Source: Collybia mongolica
Taxonomy: Eukaryota; Basidiomycota; Agaricomycetes; Agaricales; Clitocybaceae
Length of the DNA stretch: 64,000 nucleotides
Reading direction: 5' to 3'
NCBI GenBank assembly: GCA_013420905.1
Contig: JAAXNY010000004.1
Coordinates: 2,046,001-2,110,000 of the forward strand
Numbering within the stretch: position 1 is the stretch's first letter; each line of letters starts with the position of its first letter. Positions 21,772 through 32,800 of the stretch are shown piece by piece. The notes beneath the pieces are model-generated. The model worked only from the letters and a program-made list of their open reading frames with translations. It had not been told where the DNA came from and ran no database searches. A program made the translations under genes and the position numbers.

Positions 21772-24210
21772 TTAAGGCCCAAAGATTTCCAGTATAGTCG
21801 TCAGTTCATCTTTCAGCCGACCATGATCTGATTTGAGTTTCATCAGCTCTTCTGTACCCAGTAATTCGACGTCGCCGTCAGAATCAGTGATCGATCCAAT
21901 ACTGCCAATCTCATGGCTCATTAGCATGCTATCAAGCTTTCCTTTTTGAGCGACCAATTTCTGGAACGTCGCAAGGTATTCACGGTAAGCTGTGTTGTAT
22001 CTGCTCCTGAGACTAGCATGATCGGTAGGCGGAGGGTGTGCGTCTTTAGCACGTGACCGATGTTGGATATTTGAGCGTGTGGTGCGGGCTGTATGTTCAC
22101 TTGTCAATGGAGGTGTCGGGAGAGGCATTGGATCTTGGGTGGATCGGCGAGGATCACTATCATCCTCTGATGTAGTGTAGATAGGTGAGCGGCGACGAGC
22201 TTTGACGGCGACATTCGCCTTTCGTGCTTGCGAAGAGGGTCTCGAATCTTGAGGCGATCCCCTTGCCTCCAATTGAGCGGGCCTTAGCTGGTTATCTTTC
22301 TTTATCTTCGGTAGAGTTGATGGGGTCGGCAATGCGAAGTGTTCCTTTTTAGCGATAGGTCGAGAGGATGGAGCCACCTCGGGCTTTGGTGGGAGCGAAG
22401 CTTCACTTGTTCTGGGTGTAGAAACAGACCCGGTATGAATTACACCATTATCGGTTTTCCGCTTTTTCTGTGGTGCTGACCTAGGGGAGGCTACATCATA
22501 ATCGTCACCATTGGGGGCAAATTTCTTTCGCTTAAGGGTGACACCTTCCCGTTCTTCCGCCGGGCGCCGTTCTTGGTCATTGCGTTGTTTGACTTGGGGT
22601 TTGTCTTTGATGATAGTGGGCATCCTCTCTCGTTCAGAATCTATACCACCTCCACCCGGCTCTCTGATCTCCTTTATCCGTTGAATCTGTGCCGCCACAG
22701 CTGATTTTCCCTCCATCTGAATAGGCCTGGTTGGAGGATGTACTGAAGAATTACTAGATGCGACCCGATCTCTGTTGGCACGTACACCAACTGGTTTGCT
22801 GCGTGAAGATACGTTACTTCCGGAAGCCTCTGCATTGTCCGATCGACTATCTTGAGAAGGCGATTGTCCAACCCGGAATCCCGACCCAGGGGATTTCCTG
22901 ACAATAAGCTTGGACAACGATCCTGAGGACCCACCCATGTCTTTTGCTTTACTTTCGGAAGTACCAGACCTAGGAGCTGTTCGTATACTTTCATCCTTCA
23001 TCATAATTTCGGTCTTGGGATCGAGTTTTGGTCTGGCTTTCTTCTCTCTCACCCCCCCAGATGTTACACCACGCTTTGGTTCACGGGTGGGTGCGCTTTG
23101 CATGACTGGGCCAATATTTGATGAACCTGCCACCGTTGATGAGGTAGCGATACCCTCTGAAACATTTCTAAATTTTACGTGTTCCCAGGCAGCATCGGAT
23201 TCTGGAATCCGCAAACTGTCAAGTTTTTGTCGCGCAGTTCGAGCCATACTTATCCGTTCGGTTTCAGTCAATTTGGGCCATTCATAGGGCCGGACCTCGA
23301 GCCAAGCCTCAGGCTTCAAACGCCAGTTTTGCACTGCTTGGTCTTCACCCCGTGTAGTCACAGTTGCCTGTTCTGCCATCTGAAAGGCGTTGTTTTAGCC
23401 TGCGGTGGGAAAAGGACGCTGAGGAACGTACCTCATCCAAAAGACCAAGTATTTCGCGTCGTACAGACGGGTCACATTCTACACCTCCCACCAACTTCAC
23501 GGTTTGCTCCCGAGACCTCTCACGAACGGCTAAACAGTGTACAAATCGCTTTCGAAGAGGAGCTATCCTATCCTTCTTTATTGGCTTGGAAGGCATTGGT
23601 GAGCTCATGCGGGCAAGGGGAAGTGAGGTCGGTACACTTGGCTTTGGCAAATCTGCAGGCCTGACAGCAGACCGAAACATAGTAGAGGCAGGATTCTGGT
23701 TCCGCTTTCTTGTTTGCGTTGTTGGCGTGAGGTCCGGAGGGGTATCGATGACGATGATATTGCGTTCATTCTGCTTTGCAGTGTTGATGGTTGTCTCTCG
23801 TATTTTGCCTTGGACACGCTCTGAGAAGGCGCGTTCGACAGTGAATTTTCCAGTGACATTGGCGTGCAGCTTTAAGCTAGTAGGTTTCTTCCCCGCGGAT
23901 GCGGAACGTAGATAGAGCTCATGTAGTGTTTCTTCCTTCATGGACCGCATCGGGAAGAACGTGTCTCCGATGTATATCCCCTGCAACGTAAGTCAGACAA
24001 CGATGGGGGAATAGGACGGTTTTGAGGCAAGCACACCGATTTTTCGTCAAATTGAAAGAACATTTGTGGATGGTTGGGAAACGCCTGAAGAGCATCGAAC
24101 GCTTCCGCGGACATACGGACAATCATGGCTTGTTTAGGTTTGGAAGGAGCAACCTCGCCTGGGCGAGAGCAGCCCATGAGGGGTATACTGGTGTTGGTCG
24201 GAAGTGGCAT
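21772..24210 (-). CDS. RNA polymerase II elongation factor ELL
   Basis: Three exons (24210-24037, 23980-23432, 23379-21772) join in phase to 776 aa. ELL proteins raise the catalytic rate of RNA polymerase II and belong to super/little elongation complexes. The N-terminal ELL domain is visible (QAMIVRMSAEAFDALQAF, then GIYIGDTFFPMRS, LHELYLRSASA, LKLHANVTGKFTVERAF). A helical segment follows (WLEVRPYEWPKLTETERISM ... RQKLDSLRI). After a long, charged, disordered middle comes a C-terminal occludin/ELL-like helical domain (SLRSRYNTAYREYLATFQKL, KSDHGRLKDELTTILEIF). The ATG at 24210 follows the small ORF described separately. Assignment rests on motif memory; the N-terminal domain is the stronger evidence. 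Confidence 0.8.
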
Positions 24211-24238
24211 AGGGGATGAGGGAACACCGGGAGGCCAA

Positions 24239-24475
24239 CTAGTACCAGTCTGAGTCGAATCGGTCGTTGCCGGCCACGTGCGGAACGAGGGCGACGACGA
24301 GAACAATCACAATACAGATCCCTTGTATCCCTCGACGCCCAAACTCCAATGCCCTTTCGTTCTCCTTTTCGTTGTCCTTTACGAATACCTCGTGCGAGCG
24401 ATAGTCGACGTTGTAAGGATGTCTCACTATACTTAAGGGTCGAACTGCCACCGCCACATCGTCAATCAACCTCAT
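24239..24475 (-). CDS. small ORF with one membrane helix, upstream of ELL
   Basis: A 78-aa frame (MRLIDDVAVAVRPLSIVRHP ...) with a charged middle and a C-terminal helix (GICIVIVLVVALVPHVAG), ending DSDWY. Its stop lies 28 nt before the ELL start on the same strand. Composition looks protein-like: mixed charges, one clean helix, and unbiased codons. It could be a separate small membrane protein read from a shared mRNA, a long uORF, or chance. I recognise no family. Confidence 0.4.
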   Translation of the reverse strand: MRLIDDVAVAVRPLSIVRHPYNVDYRSHEVFVKDNEKENERALEFGRRGIQGICIVIVLVVALVPHVAGNDRFDSDWY

Positions 24476-26169
24476 GACCTCTCATCAGACTCGGACACCA
24501 CATATCCTATAACCCCACCAGCGCGCTGACGCCGCCAAGCCCGCTACTTTTCAGATTTCACCGTTATCGTGTGGCTCTCGGGGTGCCTTAGAAGTTTATG
24601 TTATGTATTTGTTTCACTAAAACACTACTGCAGTCAACAATCTCTCAAATCAATGGTCTTGAACAACCGTTTTGAATTGTTTAGCCAGTGTGTCTGATGC
24701 AAGCAATTTCCCAATCTCACACAATTATTGTTAGGGATAGACATAGTCATGCTCAATGACCTGGTTCTGTGCCAGGTCTGGCACAAAAGAGGCCAGCACA
24801 GCTTGCCTGTTACAGCAGGTTTCGAACGGATTGGCACTTGCATGAAAATTCTTTGATGTCACGATTTCACAAATGTTGTGGCCTTTTTCGGACAGTGTTG
24901 GGTATCTGGTTAGGGAATCATATTCATTGATAATTGCCTGCTATTGGTATATACTCCTGCGAGGTTATGCATGTTTATGGGGGTCCCAAAAAAGGTTTAT
25001 GTCATTTTGTTAACTCATGACATCTTTACACAAGTGCCATTCCATTTGAAAACTGCTGTAACTAAAATCATGCAGTGCACCAGTCCCCAACTCACAACAT
25101 CCCCAGGGGCCAAATACACACCAGAATCATAAGTCATAGATCATGAACAAAGCAGCCATATTTTCATTAGGGAAGAGTTACAGTCAGGACAAAGATGTAA
25201 GTTCAGAGCTGATTTGATGCCTGTTATTCCACAATATTCTAACAGCAAACCTTCAGTGGCACAAGGTAGCCTTGAGAGGAAAGTAAATTTACCCAAGTCA
25301 GTACTATATAATAAATGTAGATTTAGATCATCTATAGTGTTGGAAATTTCCCCAGAGCCCCATCAGACCTTATCTTACCTAATAAGTGTCAGCAATGCAA
25401 CAATAACAGTCACTGCAGAATATCAGAGAGTAGAAAAGGAGAGAGAGCACAAGGAATAGAGAGCTGAGAAGACCTGTCTGTATTGCAGAGAATAGACAAG
25501 ATCAAGACTACAGAACAAGTAGCTAGAGGTGCAGTATATATACAACTATCTAAGGGGGATCAGAGTAGAATAAATATGAAGAGAGGTAAACCAAACATAA
25601 CCAGGGTAGTGTACAGCATCAATCAAATGATGAAATGGAATGATGGGAATGATGGGAGAATTGTAACTACTGGGGGTAGATGAATTAACAGCCAATCCCA
25701 CTAGATAAAAGATAAGATAAGATCAAAAGGATGGAGATAAGATGGGAATATAATTTTCATGACAATAAGTCTATTTTAGACATGTGTCTAATTTAACCTG
25801 AAAAAGGTGATTTCCTATGAACATTGTCTGATCAGGCAGCCCTCATTAGGCCTGATTTCAACTGAAAATAACTTATCCATGACCCTGGTAGGCTAAAATC
25901 AACTGGAGATGGTGCCTGATCAAGCATACCAACTTTTGAAAATTGATGTTCAAGCCTGATGAGAAGTGACCTGCAACTTTTCTTGAAAAGGTGATTCAGA
26001 AATGTAAATTTAGGACAAACCTCAGTGATATCCTCCAAGGAAAAATCTGTCATAGAAATTCCATGCTGAAACTTGCTATAGGATGCACAGATCTGACCTG
26101 GAGCCCATTGGGTTTTGTCTTTATATTTTTCCAAACAGCTATAGCTAACATCTGATGAAGGTACAGTTG
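24476..26169. other. AT-rich intergenic stretch, repeat debris
   Basis: About 1.7 kb with no convincing gene. Sequence turns AT-rich and CpG-poor from about 24600. A short GGGGGATCAGAGTAG piece near 25553 matches the end of the MITE at 16203-16403. The frame at 25832-26134 (-) has no recognisable features. Confidence 0.5.
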
Positions 26170-27093
26170 CACTATGGAACCCTTAAGGTGGGAAATTCCA
26201 CCTCATTTTCTATGACTTATGTAGGTAGCTGGAAGTAATACAAATAGTATAGAATTTCCATCATCTGGTTCCCCCTGAAATGAGATTATTTTCATCAGGA
26301 TTTGATATAAAAATCAACCACTAAATAGGGTGGAGAAAGGAGGTTTTTCCCCTTCATAAGGTATGAATAAGATGGATGAAAACCTCACAAAATATGTCCC
26401 ACTTCATACCCCTGTGATTTATTCTGCATGATGTTTTTCATATGTTTAATGGCAAAAATAGCAACAGTCTCCTTGGTGTGAATTTCATGAAGTTCCCGGA
26501 GGCCTGAGAGCAACAAAAAGTGAAGGTAAATCATTAACATAATGGATGAATTTCACACTGGGTTCATACTGCTTTGTAGTCATCCCTTTTACTGAGATTG
26601 AATTCATCCATGATCCAGATGTTTTCCATCAACCAGTCATTCAATTAGTATAGTAATTTTGTCATTCATTTTCAGACCTCTATAGCTAGTAATGAAATTT
26701 CATCTGTTGCAAGCTTGAAATGCACCTGTCTCTCAATGGAAAATTCCCCCACATGATGCTGAAAAGTAACCAATTTGATATGCAAAAATTCATATATTAT
26801 ATGTAGTACTAGTATTGGAGAGCTGTATTTATTCAGCATCCCCTTGACAGCCTAAAGCTGAGACCCCCACATTTCAGCAAGGATACAACCATACATTCTG
26901 TGCACCTAAACCAAGCAAGGATACAACATTATGGTCCACATACCTAAAATGAGCAAGGATACAATGTTATGGTCCGTGCACCTGAAATGAGCAAGGATAC
27001 AATGTTACAGTCCACGCACCTAAAATGAGCAAGAATACACCCTTACGTTCCATGCACCTAAAGCTGAGACCTGCATTTCAGCAAGAATATGAC
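26170..27093 (+). repeat. left terminal inverted repeat of the giant element
   Basis: 924 bp, nearly identical to the complement of 49747-53481 once the Harbinger insert is removed. It keeps the uninterrupted Harbinger target near 26320-26332. Differences seen: a GTAG repeat unit near 26222, ATAA near 26364, TGTA near 26800, and two substitutions. Confidence 0.9.
26855..27075 (+). repeat. subterminal tandem repeats, left
   Basis: Five to six imperfect units of about 38 bp, each containing AGCAAGGATACAA and a CACCTAAA box. Such subterminal arrays bind TnpA-type proteins in plant CACTA elements. Confidence 0.75.
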
Positions 27094-27695
27094 CACTGTG
27101 AAACTGAGAATAGATGAAATTCAACCCTGAAAATGTAATGAATTTCATCTCAAAGATGTTTGAAAGCACACCCCCTGTAGGGGGAAAAATGGAGGGAAAA
27201 CCCCCCTTTAAGGTATAATTTGATGGATGAATTTCATGCAAAATTTGTCTGTATTCACACCCCTCATAATTCACCCTCATGGGATGAATTTCTTACTATC
27301 AAGGGTGCTATACTAACCTTTCAAAAAGGATGAATTTCATACTAATAAGGGGTGAGAATAACACCCTTGCAAGTCTTACATGGGGGATGAATTTCATACT
27401 ATTAAGGGCAGAAATAACACCCTTGTGAGTCTTACATGAGGGATGAATTTCATACTATTAAGGGCAAAAATACTGGCATTTTATGAGAGATGAAAATCAT
27501 ATGTTCAAATTCATCCCATTTTCCTCACTTAAATTCATCCTCTTTTTCATCATTTTACTGGATTGTTTTCAGATGAAAGTAGTACTAACTTTTCATCCAT
27601 TGAAAGGTTGAAATGCACTCATTTTTATTTGGATATTTCATCCTCTTATAGATGTTTAAATTTGTGTGATTCAACATTTAACAATATTCTAATGA
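27094..27695. repeat. AT-rich degenerate repeats
   Basis: Several copies of GATGAATTTCATACTATTAAGGGC-like units between about 27235 and 27500; no coding content. A looser form recurs at 37860-38240. Confidence 0.6.
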
Positions 27696-28626
27696 TTAGT
27701 AGGCTTCTGATTCATTCCCTTCCTCATCCTCCTGGTCCTCATCCTCCTGGTCCTCACCCTCCTGGTCCTCACCCTTCTGGTCCCCATCCTCTTCCCCCTC
27801 ATCACTACTATCTACTTCATCCTCATCATGCTCATTTAAGTCAATGTTGACATCCATTTCCTCCTCATCATCAGCATTACTGCCCCCTACTGTATTTCCA
27901 GTCTCATTTGTATACCCACATTTACGAGCATAGGCGCATTTGTTCTTCAAATGTGACTTGATAAATTCTTGAGTGGCCCAGCCATTATGGAATTTTTTGA
28001 GGTATGTATGCCGACTTTTGGCCTGAAATAAATTATTTAAATGAGTAACAAAGCAGCAAAGAAAAGACTTACCACGCAGATCATTTGACTAATGACTACT
28101 GTAGGTTGCCTGTGCCAAACAACTGAGTAGTTGAGGCCTGCGTTACCAACTAAACTATGAACACAGCGCTATTACTTGTAAGAAAAAAGATTGGAGCAAA
28201 GGGTTTTAAGAAGTAAAACTTACACGAATGGCCTTGTATAAATCGGAATCATCTTGGAGTTGCATTTCAGCCTGGAGATTGAATCTGTTCCCTGCGACGC
28301 CGCGTGGTGGGCATGGTATGACATTCTTCTGCTGTTCTTTAGCATGGGCGGCTTTGCAAAGGGCTATGAGTTCAGCTAGTCACGTTAGTATGGTATAGGA
28401 AGTATGCAAAAAAAAAAGTAATACCTTTCATTTTCTTCATTTTTGCTTCCATTGCCATTGTCTCTGATGTATTTATCCATGTACCTGGTGAAACAAAATG
28501 TAATAATAGGTAACATGTTTCCATTTGAAAATCGCAGTATCTACCTTTAACTCTCTGGGATGAGCCCAAAGACAATGCCACCTTGCGAGATTGCTTTGCT
28601 TTTTGAAATGCAGTAGACTTAGCCAT
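27696..28626 (-). CDS. cargo gene A, left copy (acidic-tailed unknown)
   Basis: Starts MAKSTAFQKAKQSRK at 28626 and is spliced through short exons: one with INTSETMAMEAKMKKMK, one with AELIALCKAAHAKEQQKN and GVAGNRFNLQAEMQL, one with VGNAGLNYSVVWHRQPTVVI, and a last with FHNGWATQEFIKSHLKNKCAYA. The end is a strongly acidic tail rich in GEDQEDEDQEDE. The 48586-49522 gene has the same exon order and motifs (HSWAIEEFIKSNLKNKRAYA). A comparable segment with a GLD...W....P and W...EF...LKN pattern recurs in agaricomycete repeat-associated proteins as I remember them; the function is unknown. The frame looks intact in this copy, and about 260 aa are expected. Confidence 0.6.
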
Positions 28627-28985
28627 AGTTTTATGGAAAAGGGTGCGTTGGAGAAAGAGCTGGTGGCAAAGTTGAAGAAAGGCGAGACCAAGCAAATGAG
28701 GAGATGCTGGGAGACACAGAGAAAGAGGGTTCTTTTAAATTTGAGGTGGAGCAGGTTCCGTCCCCAAGGACAACAGAACCGAGCTCAAATCAATTCACAC
28801 AGGGGATGAAAAAGAAAAAAAATTGGGTTCTGGGCTTTGGGGTGGGCAAAGGGATTTCTATAATCTGACTAGCTTTGGATTCCGGATCTTTAACTGTACT
28901 TGGGTAGAACTGTTGGGGTTTGGGGCATGAGCACAAAATAAAACATATAAAGGACCTTGGAACTCAAAAAAATAATCACAATGTA

Positions 28986-29578
28986 ATGGCCACTGGCCTC
29001 ACACCCAACCCTCCAGACACTTCCCCTACCCACTGTGTGCTGCAGAATGATGATGTTTCCAGTCACGTTGTGGAAAGCACAACGGAATCCGAGACTGAAT
29101 CAGACTGTGGACCATTTGATCATGCTTTCTTTGGTCCTTGCTCACCAGAGAATCAACTTGGTCTATTGGAAAATAGAAACTGGTTTACAGACCTTTGCAA
29201 GTCTGAATCTTCAAGCCATGGATCCAGTGTACCCAAGGATAACAGTAAGCAATAATCTAACTCCACGTGATGCTGAAGGAAAAACTCTTATCTAGGTGAT
29301 ATTAAAACGGAGGCAGACATAGTCCCTGAAGAGTGTAAGGTGAATATCAGCACTATCAACCCATTGGAGGGGAAGGTATGTGAATCGACTCACATAACCA
29401 GTTTCTGACAGTATCTTATTAAGTGACAACAAAGTTTATTATTCAGATCTGTGTCGAAGGTGGCAACTTAATCAATCCGGTATTCAATTTTAACTTCCAG
29501 GAAAAAGTAAAGAGCAAAAAACAGAGACGTAAATTGAGTAGAAAGGACAATGAGCAGGGAAAACAGCAAAAATTATGA
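28986..29578 (+). CDS. cargo gene B, left copy (unknown)
   Basis: Begins MATGLTPNPPDTSPTH and contains VESTTESETESDCG and FGPCSPENQLGLLENRNW. Further exons hold a segment near 29300-29370 (TEADIVPEECKVNISTINPLEGK) and one from about 29446 (ICVEGGNLINPVFNFNFQEK), then a basic end to the stop at 29578. The exon joins were not fully resolved. The mirror copy (41175-47196) shares SETESD, CSPENQLGLLENR and EGGNL, so this is a real gene family carried by the element. No function is known to me. Confidence 0.45.
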
Positions 29579-29646
29579 TGTGTATATACATGTGACACAG
29601 TAAAGTCCCAAAAGATATATGCAAAATTGAAAGTAATGCCTGTTAA

Positions 29647-32330
29647 TTATTTCGTGCGAGTTTTACGAGCATCCTTTCGAAGAGCAGTCATTAATCCCTC
29701 ATTTTGTGCCTTTTCTTCTTTGGTTTCATGGCCAATGCAGAGTACATCAGGGCTTAGTTCCAAATGATCCCCCGAAAGTGTTTCGTGGCCTCCCTCAGTC
29801 CGGTTGATGACAGCCAATATCATAATTGGCTGGCCATTCTTGTAACAATGGTGAATTTGGCAGACATATTGGCCCAGGTGGTCACCTTCAACTACAACCA
29901 ACAATCTGTTATCACGTGTAGGATTGGGACATTTTGGTGTGAGGTCTCCTGGAGGCAAGGATCCCAATGTCTTGTAGTGGTTGAACTGGACTGATAATGC
30001 TCCCTCTATCTGCACTACGGAGACCACCATTTCTTTACCTTGATATTGCCCACCTGTAACCAACACCTTTAATTTAATATCAATAAGCTGTGGATCTAAT
30101 AACGGGTGAGCAAGTCCCTGCTGTTGTGATATAGTTGGTGGAGGGGAGGCTTGAGAGGAGGATCCTACATCAGGTGTTTGAGATGAGGGGTTCCAGGCCG
30201 GCGTCAAGTGGTGAAAGTCAGGCATGGGCATGCTACCCCCCACTGCTGCAGTAGTGGCAGCTGCGGCAGGTTCCTGGGGAGGGGGGAATTTGGCAACATG
30301 GCCTGGGAGGGGGACAAATAATTTGTTCTTGGGTGGGGCGAATTCGTTTAATCTGAGGCAAGACCTTGGGGGAGAAATTAGCTCATAATGAATATGAAGA
30401 AGAATATAATATTTACGAAGATTCTACAACATCATCGTAGTCCAGAACTTTGCCACTGAATGGATGTGCAGGATTCAAATGAATAAATTGAACAGTTACT
30501 TGGAGTCCACTGAGTGTAGTTTTCGAGAGTTGAACATCTTTGATTACTGCACAAGAACCCTTCATTGCATGTCCTGTTTTGACGACCAAAACCTCAAGCC
30601 CTATCCAGGGAACTTCCTCATGTCTAATTGGGATGGTTGGTATGTTACTCAATGTTGGTGGTTGACTGTGGAGTATTATCGGAGGGTCAACTACTTTCAC
30701 CCAGTTCCTATGGACTTCGAGTGGCTGTTTAAAAGTAAATTACAACGTGACTGGCATAATATCTTAAGTTTTTACCTTGAGGGAGTTTGGACTGATGTAA
30801 CTCTGCGGTCCTTGTGTTTCAAGACGTTCGACAATGTAGACATATTCCTCCGTCACCTCAACTACCCATCCCTTTTCCCCTTGGAGAGCCCCACTGATTA
30901 CTTCTGCGAAATGGCCATGAGCGATGTACTTCCACATATTGGACCACAGGACCATGTGTAAACCCTCCCCCTATTTCTAGTTCCACCTCTGCCGAATCAA
31001 TACCGACGGACTGGATGATACCCCTCTTAGAGGATTCCTTTATGACCACCTGTTCGCCTTCAAAAAATTGCCATTCTGAAGGGCATGGGAATCGCGCGCT
31101 TTTGATTTCAGGGTGAGGACAGCATAGAAACAAGTCCATCATCTTGCTTTGTAAGGAAACGGGGACACACAATACCGAACCAAAGCCATAAGTTCTGCGT
31201 TCAAGGAAAAATTCAAATTTGCGACCGAAAGCAGCAAAATGGCCCATAGTTTTGCTGTTGACGATAGTGACTCTGGGGTGAGTTTTGATGATTTGGTCCC
31301 ATTTTTCATTGTCAAACAAACCCGGCTCAGAGCGGAGGGTACCTCGTTTCCTTTTCTTGGAGGAATCTCCGTCTTGAAGAGGAGGGAGGCGAGGTAACAG
31401 CAGGACTTCCAGTTTTCCCCAATTCTCTACTGAGGAAACATATCCTACATCCCCTTTGTAGAGCCCCTTACAAATCGTGACCCAACCTCCAGCAGAAGGG
31501 GTCTCTTCAGAATGCCTTAAATTCAACAGAGACACCCATTCCCCCAGCTTCACCCCCATAATACCATCCCAAGGGCGAAAAATTGAGGGTGATGATTTTA
31601 GAAGGGCTAAAAGGTCGGCATTCATTGTGCCCTCGATGTAGAACCAGCCATGTATGGAATCTCGACAAAATGCTGATCTGAGCCAATGTCGAGAGTCTGT
31701 ATTATTGAGGAGAAAGGAAACAGCGTCTCTTTCCCTCCCCTCCTAGAATACATTGCATCAAGTCTCAGTCATAGTATCAGTAAGATGCAGGTACTGATGC
31801 TCACCACACAACGGACTCTCATTAATGGGCTGTCTTTGCCTGTTGGAAGTTGTTCCACATCCAGACCAGGGTGTCTTGAAAGGCCTTCATTGACTGGGGG
31901 TTGTTCCTTGTCCGGATCGCGGGGTTTTGGCGTGCCTTCATCAGAAAAGTATCCATTTGCAAGGCGATAATAATAGTCATCTTCATCGTTCCCCTCCATA
32001 TCGCTGTCCCTGTCTGACTCCTCCTCCTCATTATCCCATGAATAAATTTATCAAATTTGTCATCGTTGTTGAGAGGGCTGTTGGCGGAAGTTGACGGTCT
32101 TGGTGCACTGCCTGACTGCCCGTTGTCCTCGTTGACCTCATCATCAATGAAGTCATCTGTAAAACGGGTTGGTATTAACGTGCTTTGAATCTGAATGGGT
32201 AGATTGGCATACCAAGTCCTGGCTCCTCTCCAAAGAGATCGTCCTCCCCCTCATTGTCCACCTGTGCTTCAAGGTCAATGAAGCAGTGTACCATGTTGCA
32301 GACATCGTCGGGCATGGTCTTGTCCTGCAT
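29647..32330 (-). CDS. transposon-borne Spt5/NusG-like KOW protein
   Basis: Starts MQDKTMPDDVC (32330-32213), then an acidic N-terminus (32156-31805) as in Spt5. Next is an NGN-like part (SAFCRDSIHGWFYIEGTMNA, from 31742) and repeated KOW-type modules: GGWVTICKGLYKGDVGYVSS, GEQVVIKESSKRGIIQSV, VISGALQGEKGWVVEV, WIGLEVLVVKTGHAMKGSCA, and a last DNRLLVVVEGDHLGQYV. It ends DARKTRTK. Spt5 binds RNA polymerase II and aids elongation. The acidic exon needs one lost base near 32040 to keep frame (352 nt where 353 are required), so this copy may carry a single frameshift. A truncated relative lies at 39900-40854. Similar Spt5-like genes recur in agaricomycete genomes; their role is undescribed as far as I know. 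Confidence 0.65.
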
Positions 32331-32504
32331 ACTGTACCAGTGATGTCCTTAGGTTTCCTGTAGGATCATTATTAGCTTTTATTAATGTTCTTAATGAAGT
32401 CTTATAGTTTTGTATTGGAATTCAATTAACTACTACAAATTCTACTATACTAATTGTAATCTATCAAGAAAAAGTACTTACAACGAGGGGGAGGGGGCCA
32501 ATGG

Positions 32505-32800
32505 GTGATGGTTGTGGTACGAGAGCAAGAGGGAAAGCGTGCGAAAGCGGGCTGCCAACACATGATACAGCTCGGAATGTTCAGCCGTTGGGCATCTCGG
32601 TCAATAAGGCCATGTGATCAAATCAGGCATCTCGGTCATATCACTCTTATACAATGTGACTCGGATTTCTCAGGTAACGATTTAGCCGTAAAGGCCCAAT
32701 GCCCGAGATGCCCAACGGCTGAACATTCCAAGCCATATCATGTGCTGGCAGCCTGCTTTCGCACGCTTTCCCCTTTGCTCCCGTACCACAACCATCGCCC
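32505..32800. mobile_element. foldback element, about 100-bp arms
   Basis: Arms at 32505-32602 and 32702-32800 are inverted copies (GATGGTTGTGGTACG ... GTTCAGCCGTTGGGCATCTCGG) around a 100-bp loop. It is GC-richer than its surroundings and sits between the Spt5-like gene and the transposase. No coding capacity. Confidence 0.7.

Noticed and set aside
23364..23915. 183-aa plus-strand ORF
   Set aside because: Antisense shadow of the second ELL exon.
26855..27075. Possible CRISPR-like array
   Set aside because: Units are contiguous and imperfect with no unique spacers, in a fungal transposon; subterminal repeats explain it.
30464..30961. 165-aa plus-strand ORF inside the giant element
   Set aside because: Antisense to the Spt5-like KOW exons, which have clear motifs.
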